Origin: Alphaproteobacteria bacterium
GTDB taxonomy: Bacteria > Myxococcota_A > UBA796 > GCA-2862545
NCBI GenBank assembly: GCA_020632925.1
Contig: JACKER010000033.1
Coordinates: 1-64,000, forward strand
Direction of reading: 5' to 3'
DNA length: 64,000 nucleotides
Shown here: positions 34,112 through 43,190 of the stretch, in pieces
How the letters are laid out: every line of letters starts with the position of its first letter
Numbering within the stretch: position 1 is the first letter of the stretch
Made by a program: the position numbers and the translations under genes
Notes under the pieces: model-generated
Database searches by the model: none
What the model saw: only the letters and a program-made list of their open reading frames with translations
Told to the model about the DNA's origin: nothing

Positions 34112-36546
34112 CCGTCGGCGGTGGTGACCAGGTGGTCCCCCAAACCGAGCTTTCGCAGGCCCCAGATGGCGGAGCGCAGGCGCCGGAGCCCGGAGTCGCC
34201 GACGAGCCTCTCGTCCGGCCAGGTCGTCGCCACCAGATCGGCTGCCGCCACCGGCCGGTCCGTCCGATGCAGGGCTGCGAGCACGGCGGCGAGGACAGGG
34301 CGCCCCGACAGGTCCACGCGACCCGTGCCCGGCGTCTCGAACCAGCTGCCATCGGGCGCCACCTGCAGGGCGTCCGGGCGGCGGGTCAGGCGCAACACCG
34401 AGCGCACCAGCGGGTTCTCGAGGTCGAGCGGCTCCTCGGGCTCGCCCAGCTCGAGCGCCACGCGGACGGCGTGCGTGAGCTCCGATCGGGTGGGGCGGGT
34501 CGCGAGCCGGCGCGTCCGTTCGAGGTCCCCCGTCGCCCGCGCGCACAGGGCGCGCAGCCCGTCCGTGCAGTCGGCCAGCGGCGTGAGAGACTCGAACGCC
34601 ACGGCGAGTCGCTCCGCGAGCTCTGACGCCTCCGCTGGTCGACCGGCCTCCAGCAGCGCCAACACGAGTGGCACCGAGGTCCGGTCGGCCTGCGCGCCCT
34701 GGCCCGCCGCACGGCACACTTCGGCCCCCTCATGGAGGGACGCGACCGCACGATCCGCATGCCCCTGGTCGAGCAGCAGGTAGCCGACGGTCTCGAGGCC
34801 GTAGCCCTCGAACCGCGCTGGTCCGAGCTCTCGGGCCAGCCCCACCACCCGCAGCGCCTCGTCCAGCGTCGCCGAGCCCAGGGCGACCTCCGTGCGCACC
34901 AGGACCGCCGCCGCGGACAGCTCGGTCGAGGGATCCCCCATGCGTCGCCCGAGGCGGACCACCTCGCTCAGCGCCTCCACGGCAGCCCGTCGGTCGCCGC
35001 GCGCGAGGTGGATGTTGGCCAGCACGGTGGTCGCCCTGCTCGCGAGCCGCTCGTGCCCCGCCGCCTGCAGCGCGTCCCTCGCCTCCCGCGCCAGGCGCTC
35101 GGCAGCGTCCACCCCATCGGAGCGGAGTTTGATCATCGCGAGATCCGACGCGGCGTCGGCTCCGATCGCCGGGTCGGCGCTGGTCCGTGCCTCCTCCAGG
35201 TCCTGGCGCGAGAGCTCGAGCTGTCCGTTCTCCGTCCGCAGCACACCCCGCACGCGCACCATGCGCAGGCGAGCCTCTCCGTCGAGCGCGCGACACAACC
35301 CGTCGACCACGCTCAGCACCTGCTCCAGGGGCTGCGCGAACACGAGCGGCCAGGAGGCGGCGATGACGTCGGCCCGCAGCGCCGCCGGGAGCTCCTCGTC
35401 GGCCAACACGGCCCGGAAGTCCGCGCCGAGCTCGCGCTGGCCGGCCTCGGGCGTGGCGCGGAGGGTGGTCGCCAGCCAGCGCGCATGGCGGGCACGCAGC
35501 GCCGGCGTGGGCTCGGGCAGCGCGTCCCGCACCACGCCCCACAGCTCGTGCAGCGCCCTCGGCCCGGCATGGGTCCGCAGGAGCGAGGTCCGCCGCAGCC
35601 CGCGCAGGGCAGCGAGCGTCTGCGGCGCCGGGCGGTCGCACACGGCCTCGGCGGCGGCGACGTCGAAGCGGCCCTGGAAGACGGCGAGCGAGGTCAGCAC
35701 CGCCCGCTCGTCCTCCGTGCAGCCCTCGAGCGCGGCCCCCACGGCCGTTCGGAGGGTCCGGTGGCGCTCGTCCTCTCCGTCCTCACCCACCAGGTCTGCC
35801 GACCAGCGCGCGATCAGCTCGTCGGGGCCGAGGACCGTCGTCTGCGCGGCCGCCAGCTTCAGCGCGAGCGGGTGCCCCTCCAGCCGCGTGACGAGCGCCG
35901 TGACCCGGTCGTCGGGCCAGCCGGGGGCGGCGTGCTCCAGGAACAGGCGGGCGCCGGCCTCGGGCGAGAGCGGGCCGAGCTCGAACCGCTCGCCGTCCGG
36001 CAAGGCGACGTCCCGCGAGGACGTCGCGACCACGCGGAGGCCGGGGTGGGCGCTCAGCCAGGTCGCCACCTGCTCGAGCACGTCCTCCCGTGGAGGGAGG
36101 TGGTCCAGGCCGAGCACGCGCACCGTGGACAGCCGGGTCTCCAGACGTCCGAGCGGAACCCCCAGCGTGCGCGCGGTCGCCTCACGGAGCGCCGCGGCGT
36201 CCGTCAGCCGCTCGCAGGCCACGCGGTCGGTCGTGAGCGCTTCCAGCAGGTGGGTCTTGCCGATGCCGGGCACGCCCGTGATCACCACCGCTCGTCGTCG
36301 GGCCGACAGCTTCCGCACCGCCGCGAGCTCCCGCTCCCGCCCGGGCGCCGTCCGCGCGTCCCCGGCTTCGTCCCTGGGGAGCAGCGACGCCAGGCGGTCG
36401 CTGGCGTAGAGCCGGTAGCCGGACACCGGGTGCCGCACGGCGCGGACCCGGCCCTCGCGGTCCCATCGCCGCAGCGTCGCGGTCGAGACACCCGCCTCCC
36501 GGGCGGCTTCGGCGATGGTCAGCCACCTCGGCACGGCCCGGAACAT
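34096..36546 (-). CDS. MerR-type HTH / NB-ARC ATPase / TPR / OmpR-type winged-helix regulator
   Basis: 816 residues from ATG 36546 (upstream TTG and downstream GTG are alternatives). N-terminal MerR-like helix-turn-helix (LTIAEAAREAGVSTATLRRWDREG, about 9-32, with the GYRLY wing). The NB-ARC/STAND ATPase follows: Walker A GVPGIGKT (91-98), a Walker B-like VLGLDHLP, and GHPLALKLAAA (GLPLA-like sensor). A winged-helix and about 350 residues of TPR-like repeats come next. The last 80 residues form a PhoB/OmpR-type DNA-binding domain (DSGLRRLRSAIWGLRKLG...YRLR). STAND regulators usually carry one DNA-binding domain; here there is one at each end. It should be an inducer-dependent ATP switch in transcription. 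The divergent SUKH-domain gene is a possible target. Confidence 0.82.
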   Translation of the reverse strand: MFRAVPRWLTIAEAAREAGVSTATLRRWDREGRVRAVRHPVSGYRLYASDRLASLLPRDEAGDARTAPGRERELAAVRKLSARRRAVVITGVPGIGKTHLLEALTTDRVACERLTDAAALREATARTLGVPLGRLETRLSTVRVLGLDHLPPREDVLEQVATWLSAHPGLRVVATSSRDVALPDGERFELGPLSPEAGARLFLEHAAPGWPDDRVTALVTRLEGHPLALKLAAAQTTVLGPDELIARWSADLVGEDGEDERHRTLRTAVGAALEGCTEDERAVLTSLAVFQGRFDVAAAEAVCDRPAPQTLAALRGLRRTSLLRTHAGPRALHELWGVVRDALPEPTPALRARHARWLATTLRATPEAGQRELGADFRAVLADEELPAALRADVIAASWPLVFAQPLEQVLSVVDGLCRALDGEARLRMVRVRGVLRTENGQLELSRQDLEEARTSADPAIGADAASDLAMIKLRSDGVDAAERLAREARDALQAAGHERLASRATTVLANIHLARGDRRAAVEALSEVVRLGRRMGDPSTELSAAAVLVRTEVALGSATLDEALRVVGLARELGPARFEGYGLETVGYLLLDQGHADRAVASLHEGAEVCRAAGQGAQADRTSVPLVLALLEAGRPAEASELAERLAVAFESLTPLADCTDGLRALCARATGDLERTRRLATRPTRSELTHAVRVALELGEPEEPLDLENPLVRSVLRLTRRPDALQVAPDGSWFETPGTGRVDLSGRPVLAAVLAALHRTDRPVAAADLVATTWPDERLVGDSGLRRLRSAIWGLRKLGLGDHLVTTADGYRLR

Positions 36547-36651
36547 ACCCCTGTACAAGGTTCGTCACGCGCTGCTTTGACGTCGTTTGAGCTGCCCACC
36601 ACCCGCCGAGAGCCGTAGGTGTTCCACGCAACCCGGCCTCGGAGGCTCCTC

Positions 36652-38298
36652 GTGACGGCATCGACGAACCCATGGACGACGGCGCATCGCAGCAAGCTCA
36701 GCGCCGTCGTGCACCCCAACCCCAAGGATCCAGCGGACTTCGTTCCGTCGGCCGACGTCGCCTGGGGACGCACCGGCTTCGGCCCGGCGCCCACGAGCTG
36801 GACGCCCGAGCTGGACGCCGAGCTGCTCGAGCGCGCGTGGAACGCCGCCACCGACGTGGTCACGCCGCTCGTCGACCACCTGGTGGCGACCCGAGGGCTG
36901 GAGGAGGCGCTGACCGTGGTGGCGCGGCACCGGGACCCCGAGCGCCAGTTCCTCGACTTCGGGTGGTTCCGCAAGCACCTGTACGCGGCGGACGAGGCCA
37001 CCTTCACGCGTGCACGAGACTGGATGCTCCAGGGCTGGGAGTCGTGCGAGTTCGGGACCCGGGTGCGGCGGGCGTTCACGTTGAGCCGCGACCCGAGCCT
37101 GGCGCGTGGCCTGGTCGATCCGATGCCCGAGCTGCCCCACCTGTCCGGTGAGCTGCTGATCGCCGTGGGCGATCCCGCCCTCGCGGCGCGCGTCCTCGCG
37201 GCGTCGAAGGGCAAGGTGTGGTCGTTCGCTCCGGCCTTCGATCTGGTCGAGGCCTACGGGGCGGACGCCGCGCCGCTGCTGACGGCGATCCTCGAGCGCT
37301 ACGAGGGGAAGGCGGCCCATCGCAAGCCCATCGAGCAGGCGCTCCGGCTGGCCTCGTCGATGGGGGATGCGTCGTCGTCGGTGCCCGTCGTCCGCGCCCC
37401 CGCAGGCCCCGTCCTCCCCGAGGAGGCCGTCTACGAGGGGGTGTATGCGGTGGTCGCCGGCCACTTCTCGCTGCCCGACGACCTGATCCGGGTCCGCCTG
37501 AACGCCCGGAGGGTCTGGAACGCGGCCAAGACGCCGACAGCGAGGACCCATGCCTACTTCGAAGGGCAGGGTGCCAAGGCGGAGCTCCGCGCGAAGGCTG
37601 AGAAGCACGGGGTCCCGGTCTTCGGTCAGGCCGAGCTGGAGACGCTGATCGCCAGCCCGCTGTTCCACTACCGCGAGCGGATCACCGGTACGATCCGCGA
37701 GAAGCTGTCCTCCCCGACCACGAACGTGACGACCTGGTTCGTCGGCGATCCGGCGACCGAGGCCCAGCTCGCGGCGGCCGAGGCGGCGTTCGGCGTGCCC
37801 CTCGATCCGGCGCTGCGCGCCCTCTACGCCCAGTGCGACGGCGTGCAGCTGCGGTCCGACCGCGCCAGGAGCAAGAAGCAGACGCTCGACCCCATCCGCC
37901 GCTCCTGGGGTGAGGTGGGCTCCTCGTACGACGGTGAGCTCGGGAAGGGGAGCTCCGCGGTGATCTCGCTGCTCCCCCTCGCCGACGTCCTCGCCAGCCG
38001 CAGCTTCTTCGGTGACCCCACGGACGGTCGGGGGCGCAAGGTGAAGCTCGGGCGCCGCCAGGTGGATCTCGAGCGCTTCCTCGAGAGTGCCTGGCTCTTC
38101 GACTACTGGTACGACTACTACCCGGTCGCGCTCTGGGTCGACCGCGAGAACGGCGAGTACCGCGTGGTGTTCGGCGACGACCACGGCGCTTGCTGGGACG
38201 ACCCCAACGTCACGTCCGTCGAGGCCTACCTCGAGAGCCTGCCGTTGACCTGCATCGACCGCGAACACGGCAAGCGCCGCTTCCAGCGCAACACCTGA
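36652..38298 (+). CDS. SUKH/SMI1-KNR4-domain protein with BRCT-like segment
   Basis: 548 residues from GTG 36652, chosen because GGAGG lies six bases upstream; an earlier GTG at 36619 has no site. The N-terminal 250 residues are alpha-helical with no recognised family. Residues about 260-345 end in THAYFEGQGAKAELRAKAEKHGVPVFGQAELETLI, which resembles the C-terminal half of a BRCT domain. From about 355 to 530 there is a SUKH-type domain (ATEAQLAAAEAAFGVPLDPALRALYAQCDG). SUKH proteins often neutralise toxins, but they also occur in housekeeping proteins. No toxin gene is next to it. It is divergent from the STAND regulator with 105 bases between, and it may be that regulator's target. Confidence 0.62.
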   Translation: MTASTNPWTTAHRSKLSAVVHPNPKDPADFVPSADVAWGRTGFGPAPTSWTPELDAELLERAWNAATDVVTPLVDHLVATRGLEEALTVVARHRDPERQFLDFGWFRKHLYAADEATFTRARDWMLQGWESCEFGTRVRRAFTLSRDPSLARGLVDPMPELPHLSGELLIAVGDPALAARVLAASKGKVWSFAPAFDLVEAYGADAAPLLTAILERYEGKAAHRKPIEQALRLASSMGDASSSVPVVRAPAGPVLPEEAVYEGVYAVVAGHFSLPDDLIRVRLNARRVWNAAKTPTARTHAYFEGQGAKAELRAKAEKHGVPVFGQAELETLIASPLFHYRERITGTIREKLSSPTTNVTTWFVGDPATEAQLAAAEAAFGVPLDPALRALYAQCDGVQLRSDRARSKKQTLDPIRRSWGEVGSSYDGELGKGSSAVISLLPLADVLASRSFFGDPTDGRGRKVKLGRRQVDLERFLESAWLFDYWYDYYPVALWVDRENGEYRVVFGDDHGACWDDPNVTSVEAYLESLPLTCIDREHGKRRFQRNT

Positions 38299-38314
38299 TC
38301 TGGAGACTCGACCC

Positions 38315-39805
38315 ATGACAACCTTGCTCCTCCTCGCGCTCGGGATGGCCCACGCGCGCACCGAACCCACGCTCGTCGTCCCCGATCTCGCGGTCGGTAG
38401 CGGCGTCGTCGTCCACTTCTACGGCGGGCTGCCCGGCGAGACCGCGTACCTCGCTGGCGGCACCGGCCTCGGCGCGGGTCCGTGTCCGCCTGCCCTCGGG
38501 GGGCAGTGCCTCGATCTGCTCGGCGCGCGCCTGGTCGGCACGGCCGTGACCGACGCCGACGGGCACGCCACCTTCCTCGTCCAGGTGCCCGCCGCGGCCA
38601 CTCCCGGGACCCCGGTGGCGCTCCAGGTGGCGGTGCCGCGCGGGGTCGGTGGCGCGGACTCCCTGCTCACCGACGCCCACGCGACCTCGCTCCGCGCTGG
38701 GGGCACCTGGTACGACGATGTCGACGGCGACGGCTTCGGCGACCCGGCGACCGGCGTGGTCCAGGCCCAGGCGCCAGCCGGGACCGTGGGCAACGGCGCG
38801 GACTGCGACGACGCCGCTCCCACGACGCACCCCGGGGCGCCCGAGATCCTGGGGGACAGCATCGATCAGGACTGCGACGGCGACACCGTGCCGCGCATCG
38901 ACTGCGTCGGCGTCCCCGTCCCCGGCGCCTACGCGACCGTCCAGGGCGCGGTGGACGCGCTGCGGACCGTCGGAGGGACGATCTGCGTGGGGGAGGGCAC
39001 CTTCACGGGCGGGCTGGTCGTCGACGCGACCACCACCTCGCCGCTCGAGATCGTCGGCGTCTCTCGTGAACACACGCAGATCTCGGGTCTGGTCGACATC
39101 CGCGGCCGCACCGACACCCTGGTGCGCCTGCGGGGCATGACGCTGCCCGACGGGGTGCTCGTCCGGCACGGCCTGTTCTCGCTCGAGGACCTCACCGTCC
39201 GCTCCTCCTCGGGATCCGCCATCGACGTCCACTACCAGCAGATCGGGGGCTCGACGGTCGATCTGACGGTCGACCGGTGCGACCTGGACGGCCGCTCCTA
39301 CGGGGTCAGCGTCTCCACGAACTTCTCCTGGCCCAACAACGTGCACCTCGAGGTGCGCAACAGCGTCGTGTCCGGCGTCTCCGGGGGCGTGCGCTTCTAC
39401 GCCAACGACTGGAACCGTGACCTGACCGTCGGCGTGTATGGCTCCACCCTGGTGGGGAGCGGTGCCGGGCGCGGGTTCGTGGTCGAGGGCCCCTACGGTG
39501 CCGACGTCTCCTACGCGAACAACCTGATCACGGGCTTCACCACGGGCACCGAGATCGCGTCGCCCAACGCGGTGACGAACAGCGGTGACAACGCCTACTG
39601 GGACAACGGCGCCGCGTTCGGTCAGTCCGCCATCCCGCAGCCGGGCGACGTGTTCTCGGACTGCGCCCTGGATGGCCTGTGGCCGCCGTCGCCCGCGCCC
39701 GGCACGGCCTGCATCGACGCTGGCCGCACCGCCCCGGGGTCCGACCAGGACTTTTGGGGGCGCCCCCGCGTGGACGGACCCGACATCGGCGCCGTCGAGT
39801 GGTGA
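38315..39805 (+). CDS. Exported beta-helix protein with MopE-type segment and shared N-terminal domain
   Basis: 496 residues from ATG 38315. Leader MTTLLLLALGMAHA. Residues about 18-120 form the domain also found in the giant FG-GAP protein (GPCPPALGGQCLD; LQVAVPRGVGGADS). A MopE-like stretch follows (DVDGDGFGDPATG...GADCDDAAPTTHPGAPEILGD), then a right-handed beta-helix (CVGVPVPGAYATVQGAVDALRTVGGTICVGEGTFTGG) to the end. The C terminus (RPRVDGPDIGAVEW) has no anchor helix. Exported; location probably the cell surface or medium. It starts 16 bases after the SUKH gene and could share its transcript, but content suggests no functional tie. Confidence 0.78.
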   Translation: MTTLLLLALGMAHARTEPTLVVPDLAVGSGVVVHFYGGLPGETAYLAGGTGLGAGPCPPALGGQCLDLLGARLVGTAVTDADGHATFLVQVPAAATPGTPVALQVAVPRGVGGADSLLTDAHATSLRAGGTWYDDVDGDGFGDPATGVVQAQAPAGTVGNGADCDDAAPTTHPGAPEILGDSIDQDCDGDTVPRIDCVGVPVPGAYATVQGAVDALRTVGGTICVGEGTFTGGLVVDATTTSPLEIVGVSREHTQISGLVDIRGRTDTLVRLRGMTLPDGVLVRHGLFSLEDLTVRSSSGSAIDVHYQQIGGSTVDLTVDRCDLDGRSYGVSVSTNFSWPNNVHLEVRNSVVSGVSGGVRFYANDWNRDLTVGVYGSTLVGSGAGRGFVVEGPYGADVSYANNLITGFTTGTEIASPNAVTNSGDNAYWDNGAAFGQSAIPQPGDVFSDCALDGLWPPSPAPGTACIDAGRTAPGSDQDFWGRPRVDGPDIGAVEW

Positions 39806-39874
39806 TTCAGGTCACTCCGGCCGATTCCCGAGCGTGGCAAGATGGGTATAGGGGTCTGATGGTGGGGTGATCGG

Positions 39875-40264
39875 GTGTGGTGTCTGGTGACGATGGCTTC
39901 TGCGTTGGCCGAGCCCGTGGCGGTGGAGCCCGTGCCCACCACACCGACGCTGGAGATGGAGCCGAGGAACGGCACGGGGCGGTTGATCACGGCGGCGACC
40001 TTCACCGGGGTCGGCGCTCTCTCGGTGGCCGCCATCTCGATGTGCATGGCCGATTGGTACTCGGCCGGTGGCCAGGAGGAGGACGTGCCCATCTGTGTCG
40101 CCACCTTCACCGCCAACACGGCGGTCGGGTTCGGTGTGGGCCTCCCGCTCTTCGTGAGCGGTGCGCACCGGAAGGCCGAGTGGAGGCGATGGCGTGACGA
40201 GCACGCGGTGGCCATGGGGATCGATCCCCTGGGTCGCGGACTCGTCGTCTCGGGTCGGTTCTGA
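39875..40264 (+). CDS. Small two-helix membrane protein of unknown function
   Basis: 129 residues from GTG 39875. A short leader-like N terminus (MWCLVTMASALA) is followed by a Pro/Glu/Val segment, then two hydrophobic stretches (LITAATFTGVGALSVAAISM and ATFTANTAVGFGVGLPLFV) separated by a short Asp/Glu loop with Cys on both sides. The C terminus is basic and soluble (AHRKAEWRRWRDEH). A TATAGG sequence at 39847-39852 might be a -10 element, but its -35 partner is poor. Nothing relates it to its neighbours. No family recognised. Confidence 0.55.
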   Translation: MWCLVTMASALAEPVAVEPVPTTPTLEMEPRNGTGRLITAATFTGVGALSVAAISMCMADWYSAGGQEEDVPICVATFTANTAVGFGVGLPLFVSGAHRKAEWRRWRDEHAVAMGIDPLGRGLVVSGRF

Positions 40265-40307
40265 CGCTCGCGCTTGCGCGGGGCGTGAGGCTGGTCCATT
40301 CTGCCGT

Positions 40308-41051
40308 ATGCTCCCGAGGATCGAGCCCCCCGATCCAGCGCACACAGGCGTGCCCGACGTCGTGGTCGGGGCGTTCCACGAGCGGTGCAGCGCGGCGCCC
40401 GTCCTGCGCTGGTGCCTCCCGGAGGATGGGCTGCGTACCTTCGCGGCCGCCTGGGTCTACTTCCGCTGGGCCGACGACCTCGTGGACGCCCCCGACCGCG
40501 ATCCGGCCGAGGTGCGGCGCTTCGTGGCCGACCAGGCGGCGCTGCTGGCGGGTGCGCGCGACGCCGCTCGCCTCGAGGAGGAGGCGCTGGTGGCCTGCCT
40601 GGCGGATCCTGTCCGCGGCCCGGCCATGCGGACCGCCTGCGCCAGGATGCTCGAGGCCCTGCGCTTCGACGCCCATCGGCCCCCGCGCTCCCTTGCGCCC
40701 GAGCTGGAGGCGCAGATCGCCCGCATCGGCGACGCGTACGCCACGGCGCTCTGGGCCTGCGCGCACGAAGGCCGCGCGCCGACCGACGTGCCCGCCGCTG
40801 CCTGCGCGCTCGCCCGCGCCGCGACCGCCGCCCACCAGGTCCGCGACCTGCACCTCGACCTGCGGCTCGGCTACGACAACGTCCCCGAAGGCGAGGAGCG
40901 TGGCCCCACCTGGGTCGCTGCGCGGAAGGTGGAGGTGGACGCGCGCTTCGCCCGCTGGCTGCCCGGCCTGCGTGGCCTCTCCTGGCGCCCGCGCTGGGCC
41001 TTCCGCCTGCTCGCCTGGAAGTACCGCGTCGCGCTGTGGAGGGCGGCGTGA
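40308..41051 (+). CDS. Squalene/phytoene synthase-like isoprenoid synthase (short)
   Basis: 247 residues from ATG 40308. The first Asp-rich motif of trans-isoprenyl head-to-head synthases is present: YFRWADDLVD (51-60; R53, D56, D57, D60). The second is recognisable in QVRDLHLDLRLGYDNVP (177-193; D180, D184), close to the NxLRDxxxD form. Such enzymes condense prenyl diphosphates with Mg2+. At 247 residues it is shorter than typical family members (about 280-350) and lacks a clear C-terminal helix bundle, so substrate and activity are uncertain. It is joined by a GTGA overlap to a DUF5685-like gene and starts a four-gene unit that ends with a START-like lipid-binding protein. Confidence 0.72.
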   Translation: MLPRIEPPDPAHTGVPDVVVGAFHERCSAAPVLRWCLPEDGLRTFAAAWVYFRWADDLVDAPDRDPAEVRRFVADQAALLAGARDAARLEEEALVACLADPVRGPAMRTACARMLEALRFDAHRPPRSLAPELEAQIARIGDAYATALWACAHEGRAPTDVPAAACALARAATAAHQVRDLHLDLRLGYDNVPEGEERGPTWVAARKVEVDARFARWLPGLRGLSWRPRWAFRLLAWKYRVALWRAA

Positions 41052-42511
41052 ACGGCAAGATGGTGCTCACGCGCCGCCGCCCCGAGCTGCGCACGCTGCA
41101 GCGCGCCACGATGTGCGGGCTCTGCCACCAGGTCGGCCAGCTCCACGGCCTGCGCTGGCGCCTGTTCGCGGGCCCGGACATGGTCACGTACCATGTGTTC
41201 CTCGACGTCTGCGCGGGCGCGGGTCCCCGGTACGAGCGTCGCGCCTGCGTCGTCGCGCCCGGGGTCTCCTCGTTGCCCTCCGCCATCCCGACCGAGCGGA
41301 CGGCGACCGCGGTGGACGTGGGGGTGTGGCTCGGCTCGATGAAGCTCGAGGACGACCGACGCGACGATGGCACCGCGAAGGCCTTGCTCGCCCAGCGCCT
41401 CCTCGGAGGGCGCGCCGCGGCCGCCGAGCAGGGCCTGCGGGAGCGGGGCTTCCCCGTGGACGCCATCGCCTCCTGGATGGAGCGGCAGGCGGCGATCGAG
41501 GAGCGTCGGGAGCCCTCGCTCGAGGTCGCGCTCGGGCCGACCGCCGAGATCGCGGCGCTCACGTTCGGCTTCGGTGGTCGCGAGGACGGGCCGATCGACC
41601 CCGAGCGCGCCCGCGCCATCGGACGCGCGGTCGGGACGTACCTGTTCTGGCTCGACGCGCTGCAGGACGTCGAGGAGGACGCCGCCGCCGAGCTGTACAA
41701 CCCGCTGCTCGCCGCCAGCGGTGGCCGAGCGCTGCTCCTGCCCGCCCGAGCCGCCGCCGTGGCCGGGGCGCGCCGAGCGATCCGGGAGCTCAAGGGCCTG
41801 CTGGCGGATCTGCCCGCGAGCGCGGGCGTCACCTACCTCCGCGAGGTGTTCGTCCAGGGCTTCGCCGCGCGCCTGCGGCACGTCGAGGAGGGCATGCCCC
41901 AGCCGACCCTGTGGGACCGTGCGCTCGCGATGTTCCTGCGGTGGGCGCCGCGCGTCCGCCTCACGTGGATCCGGCTCGCGGCGGTGGCGCTCACGCTGGT
42001 CGGCCGCAAGGCCAGCGCCGCACGGCTGATCCCGCCCAACCCGACCCGGGAGCACGCGTTCACCTGGCTGTGCGGGCCCGTCGGGGACTGCAGCAACGAC
42101 GGTGACTTCGACTTCTGGGACGTGTGCTGCTTCTCGGACGACTGCGCCTGCACCGACGCGTGCGACGGCTGCGTCGACGTGTGTGGGCTGTGCACCGGGG
42201 TCGACTGCGATCCGGACTGCGCCTGCGAGTCGTCGAACAACACCGGCACCACGACCACGGGTGGGACCAGCGGATGTGGTGGCGGCGGGGGGACGACCCC
42301 GTTCCACACGGGCGATCTCGATGCGGACGTGGACGCCGACGTCGACGCCGACGTGGACACCGACGCCGACACGGACACCGCCACCCCGCACAGCGACATC
42401 GGACCCGAGACGGGCGACACCGGCAGCAGCGGCGGGGGCAGCGGTCACACGGGCGCGGCCCACACCGGATCGGGTTCCACCGGGACGACCGGCGACACCG
42501 GGACCCCGTGA
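41048..42511 (+). CDS. DUF5685-like protein with Cys-rich segment and Asp/Thr/Gly tail
   Basis: 487 residues from GTG 41048, overlapping the stop of the isoprenoid-synthase-like gene. The first 300 residues fit DUF5685: RTLQRATMCGLCHQVG...MVTYHVFLDV at the N terminus, and DALQDVEEDAAAELYNPLL (about 200), an Asp-rich stretch like those of isoprenoid synthases. Then comes a segment of about 50 residues with 12 Cys (DCSND, VCCF, DCAC, DACDGC, VCGLC and others) that could bind metal clusters. The last 100 residues are low-complexity DADVDADVD and HTGSGSTG repeats like those of exported proteins, although no signal peptide is present. Function unknown; coupling suggests action with the isoprenoid synthase. 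Confidence 0.68.
   Translation: MNGKMVLTRRRPELRTLQRATMCGLCHQVGQLHGLRWRLFAGPDMVTYHVFLDVCAGAGPRYERRACVVAPGVSSLPSAIPTERTATAVDVGVWLGSMKLEDDRRDDGTAKALLAQRLLGGRAAAAEQGLRERGFPVDAIASWMERQAAIEERREPSLEVALGPTAEIAALTFGFGGREDGPIDPERARAIGRAVGTYLFWLDALQDVEEDAAAELYNPLLAASGGRALLLPARAAAVAGARRAIRELKGLLADLPASAGVTYLREVFVQGFAARLRHVEEGMPQPTLWDRALAMFLRWAPRVRLTWIRLAAVALTLVGRKASAARLIPPNPTREHAFTWLCGPVGDCSNDGDFDFWDVCCFSDDCACTDACDGCVDVCGLCTGVDCDPDCACESSNNTGTTTTGGTSGCGGGGGTTPFHTGDLDADVDADVDADVDTDADTDTATPHSDIGPETGDTGSSGGGSGHTGAAHTGSGSTGTTGDTGTP
42306..42400 (+). repeat. Asp-Ala/Val-Asp coding repeats
   Basis: Short GACGCCGAC/GACGTGGAC units repeat about ten times and encode DADVDADVDADVDTDADTD in the tail of the DUF5685-like protein. 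The same codon style recurs in the minus-strand lipoprotein near 45600-45750. Confidence 0.7.
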
Positions 42512-42530
42512 GCGCGGGTTAGGGGAGGGG

Positions 42531-43190
42531 ATGCTCGTCTGGACCGTCGTCCTCTCGCTCGCCGGCTGCACGACCGCCGAGCCACCGCCACCCACCCCTC
42601 GGCTGGGCCGTCCGCCCGCCGGTGCGCGCGTCAAGGCCGCCAAGGCGAAGGCCAAGGGCAAGGTCGCGCCCACCGGTCCTCCCGTCGGCGTCGCCGGGCC
42701 CGTGGAGGGCGAGCTCCTCCTGACGGCCGAGGGCCCGCCCGCTGGCGGTGCGCCCACCCCGACCTCCCCCGTGACGCAGGCGTCGCTGTCGCTGTCGTTC
42801 AGCAACGGCACCACGCAGCAGGTCCCCCTGGGTCGCGTGGCGGGCACCTGCACCGAGCTCGAGCCGCGCCCCGTCGGACCGGTCGGGAGTCAGGTGGAGT
42901 CGCTGTGGAGCGTCAGCTGCGTGGACGCGACCGGCCCCCACGAGGTGCACCTGGTCCAGAAGGACGCCCAGCTGCTCGTCGGCAAGACGGTGGCCACCGG
43001 ACACGGTCCGACGATCAAGCTGTTCAAGCGCATCCGGCTCGCGCCCGGCGCCATCGTCAAGCGCAAGAGCCCCTGGGATCCGAGCGCCGTGCCCGCGTCC
43101 ACACCACCACCGTCGCCGGCACCCGCACCCGAACCCGTTCCCGAACCCGCCGCTCCCGCGGCCACCGAGCCCGCCGAGCCGGCCCCGTGA
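42531..43190 (+). CDS. Lipoprotein with Lys/Ala and Pro-rich low-complexity ends
   Basis: 219 residues from ATG 42531, directly behind AGGGGAGGGG. Leader MLVWTVVLSLAGCTTAE with lipobox LAGC. A basic stretch (RVKAAKAKAKGKVAP) precedes a small beta-rich domain (about 75-170) with two Cys (GTCTELEP; VSCVDA). The end is PPPSPAPAPEPVPEPAAP. No catalytic motif. It is coupled by GTGA to the START-like gene. The basic N-terminal linker could bind peptidoglycan, polyanions or lipid head groups. Family not recognised. Confidence 0.65.
   Translation: MLVWTVVLSLAGCTTAEPPPPTPRLGRPPAGARVKAAKAKAKGKVAPTGPPVGVAGPVEGELLLTAEGPPAGGAPTPTSPVTQASLSLSFSNGTTQQVPLGRVAGTCTELEPRPVGPVGSQVESLWSVSCVDATGPHEVHLVQKDAQLLVGKTVATGHGPTIKLFKRIRLAPGAIVKRKSPWDPSAVPASTPPPSPAPAPEPVPEPAAPAATEPAEPAP

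Noticed and set aside
36619..36651. Start of the SUKH-domain gene at GTG 36619
   Set aside because: No ribosome site; a clear GGAGG precedes the GTG at 36652.
39847..39852. TATAGG as a firm promoter -10 element
   Set aside because: No convincing -35 at the right distance, so it is only mentioned with the gene.
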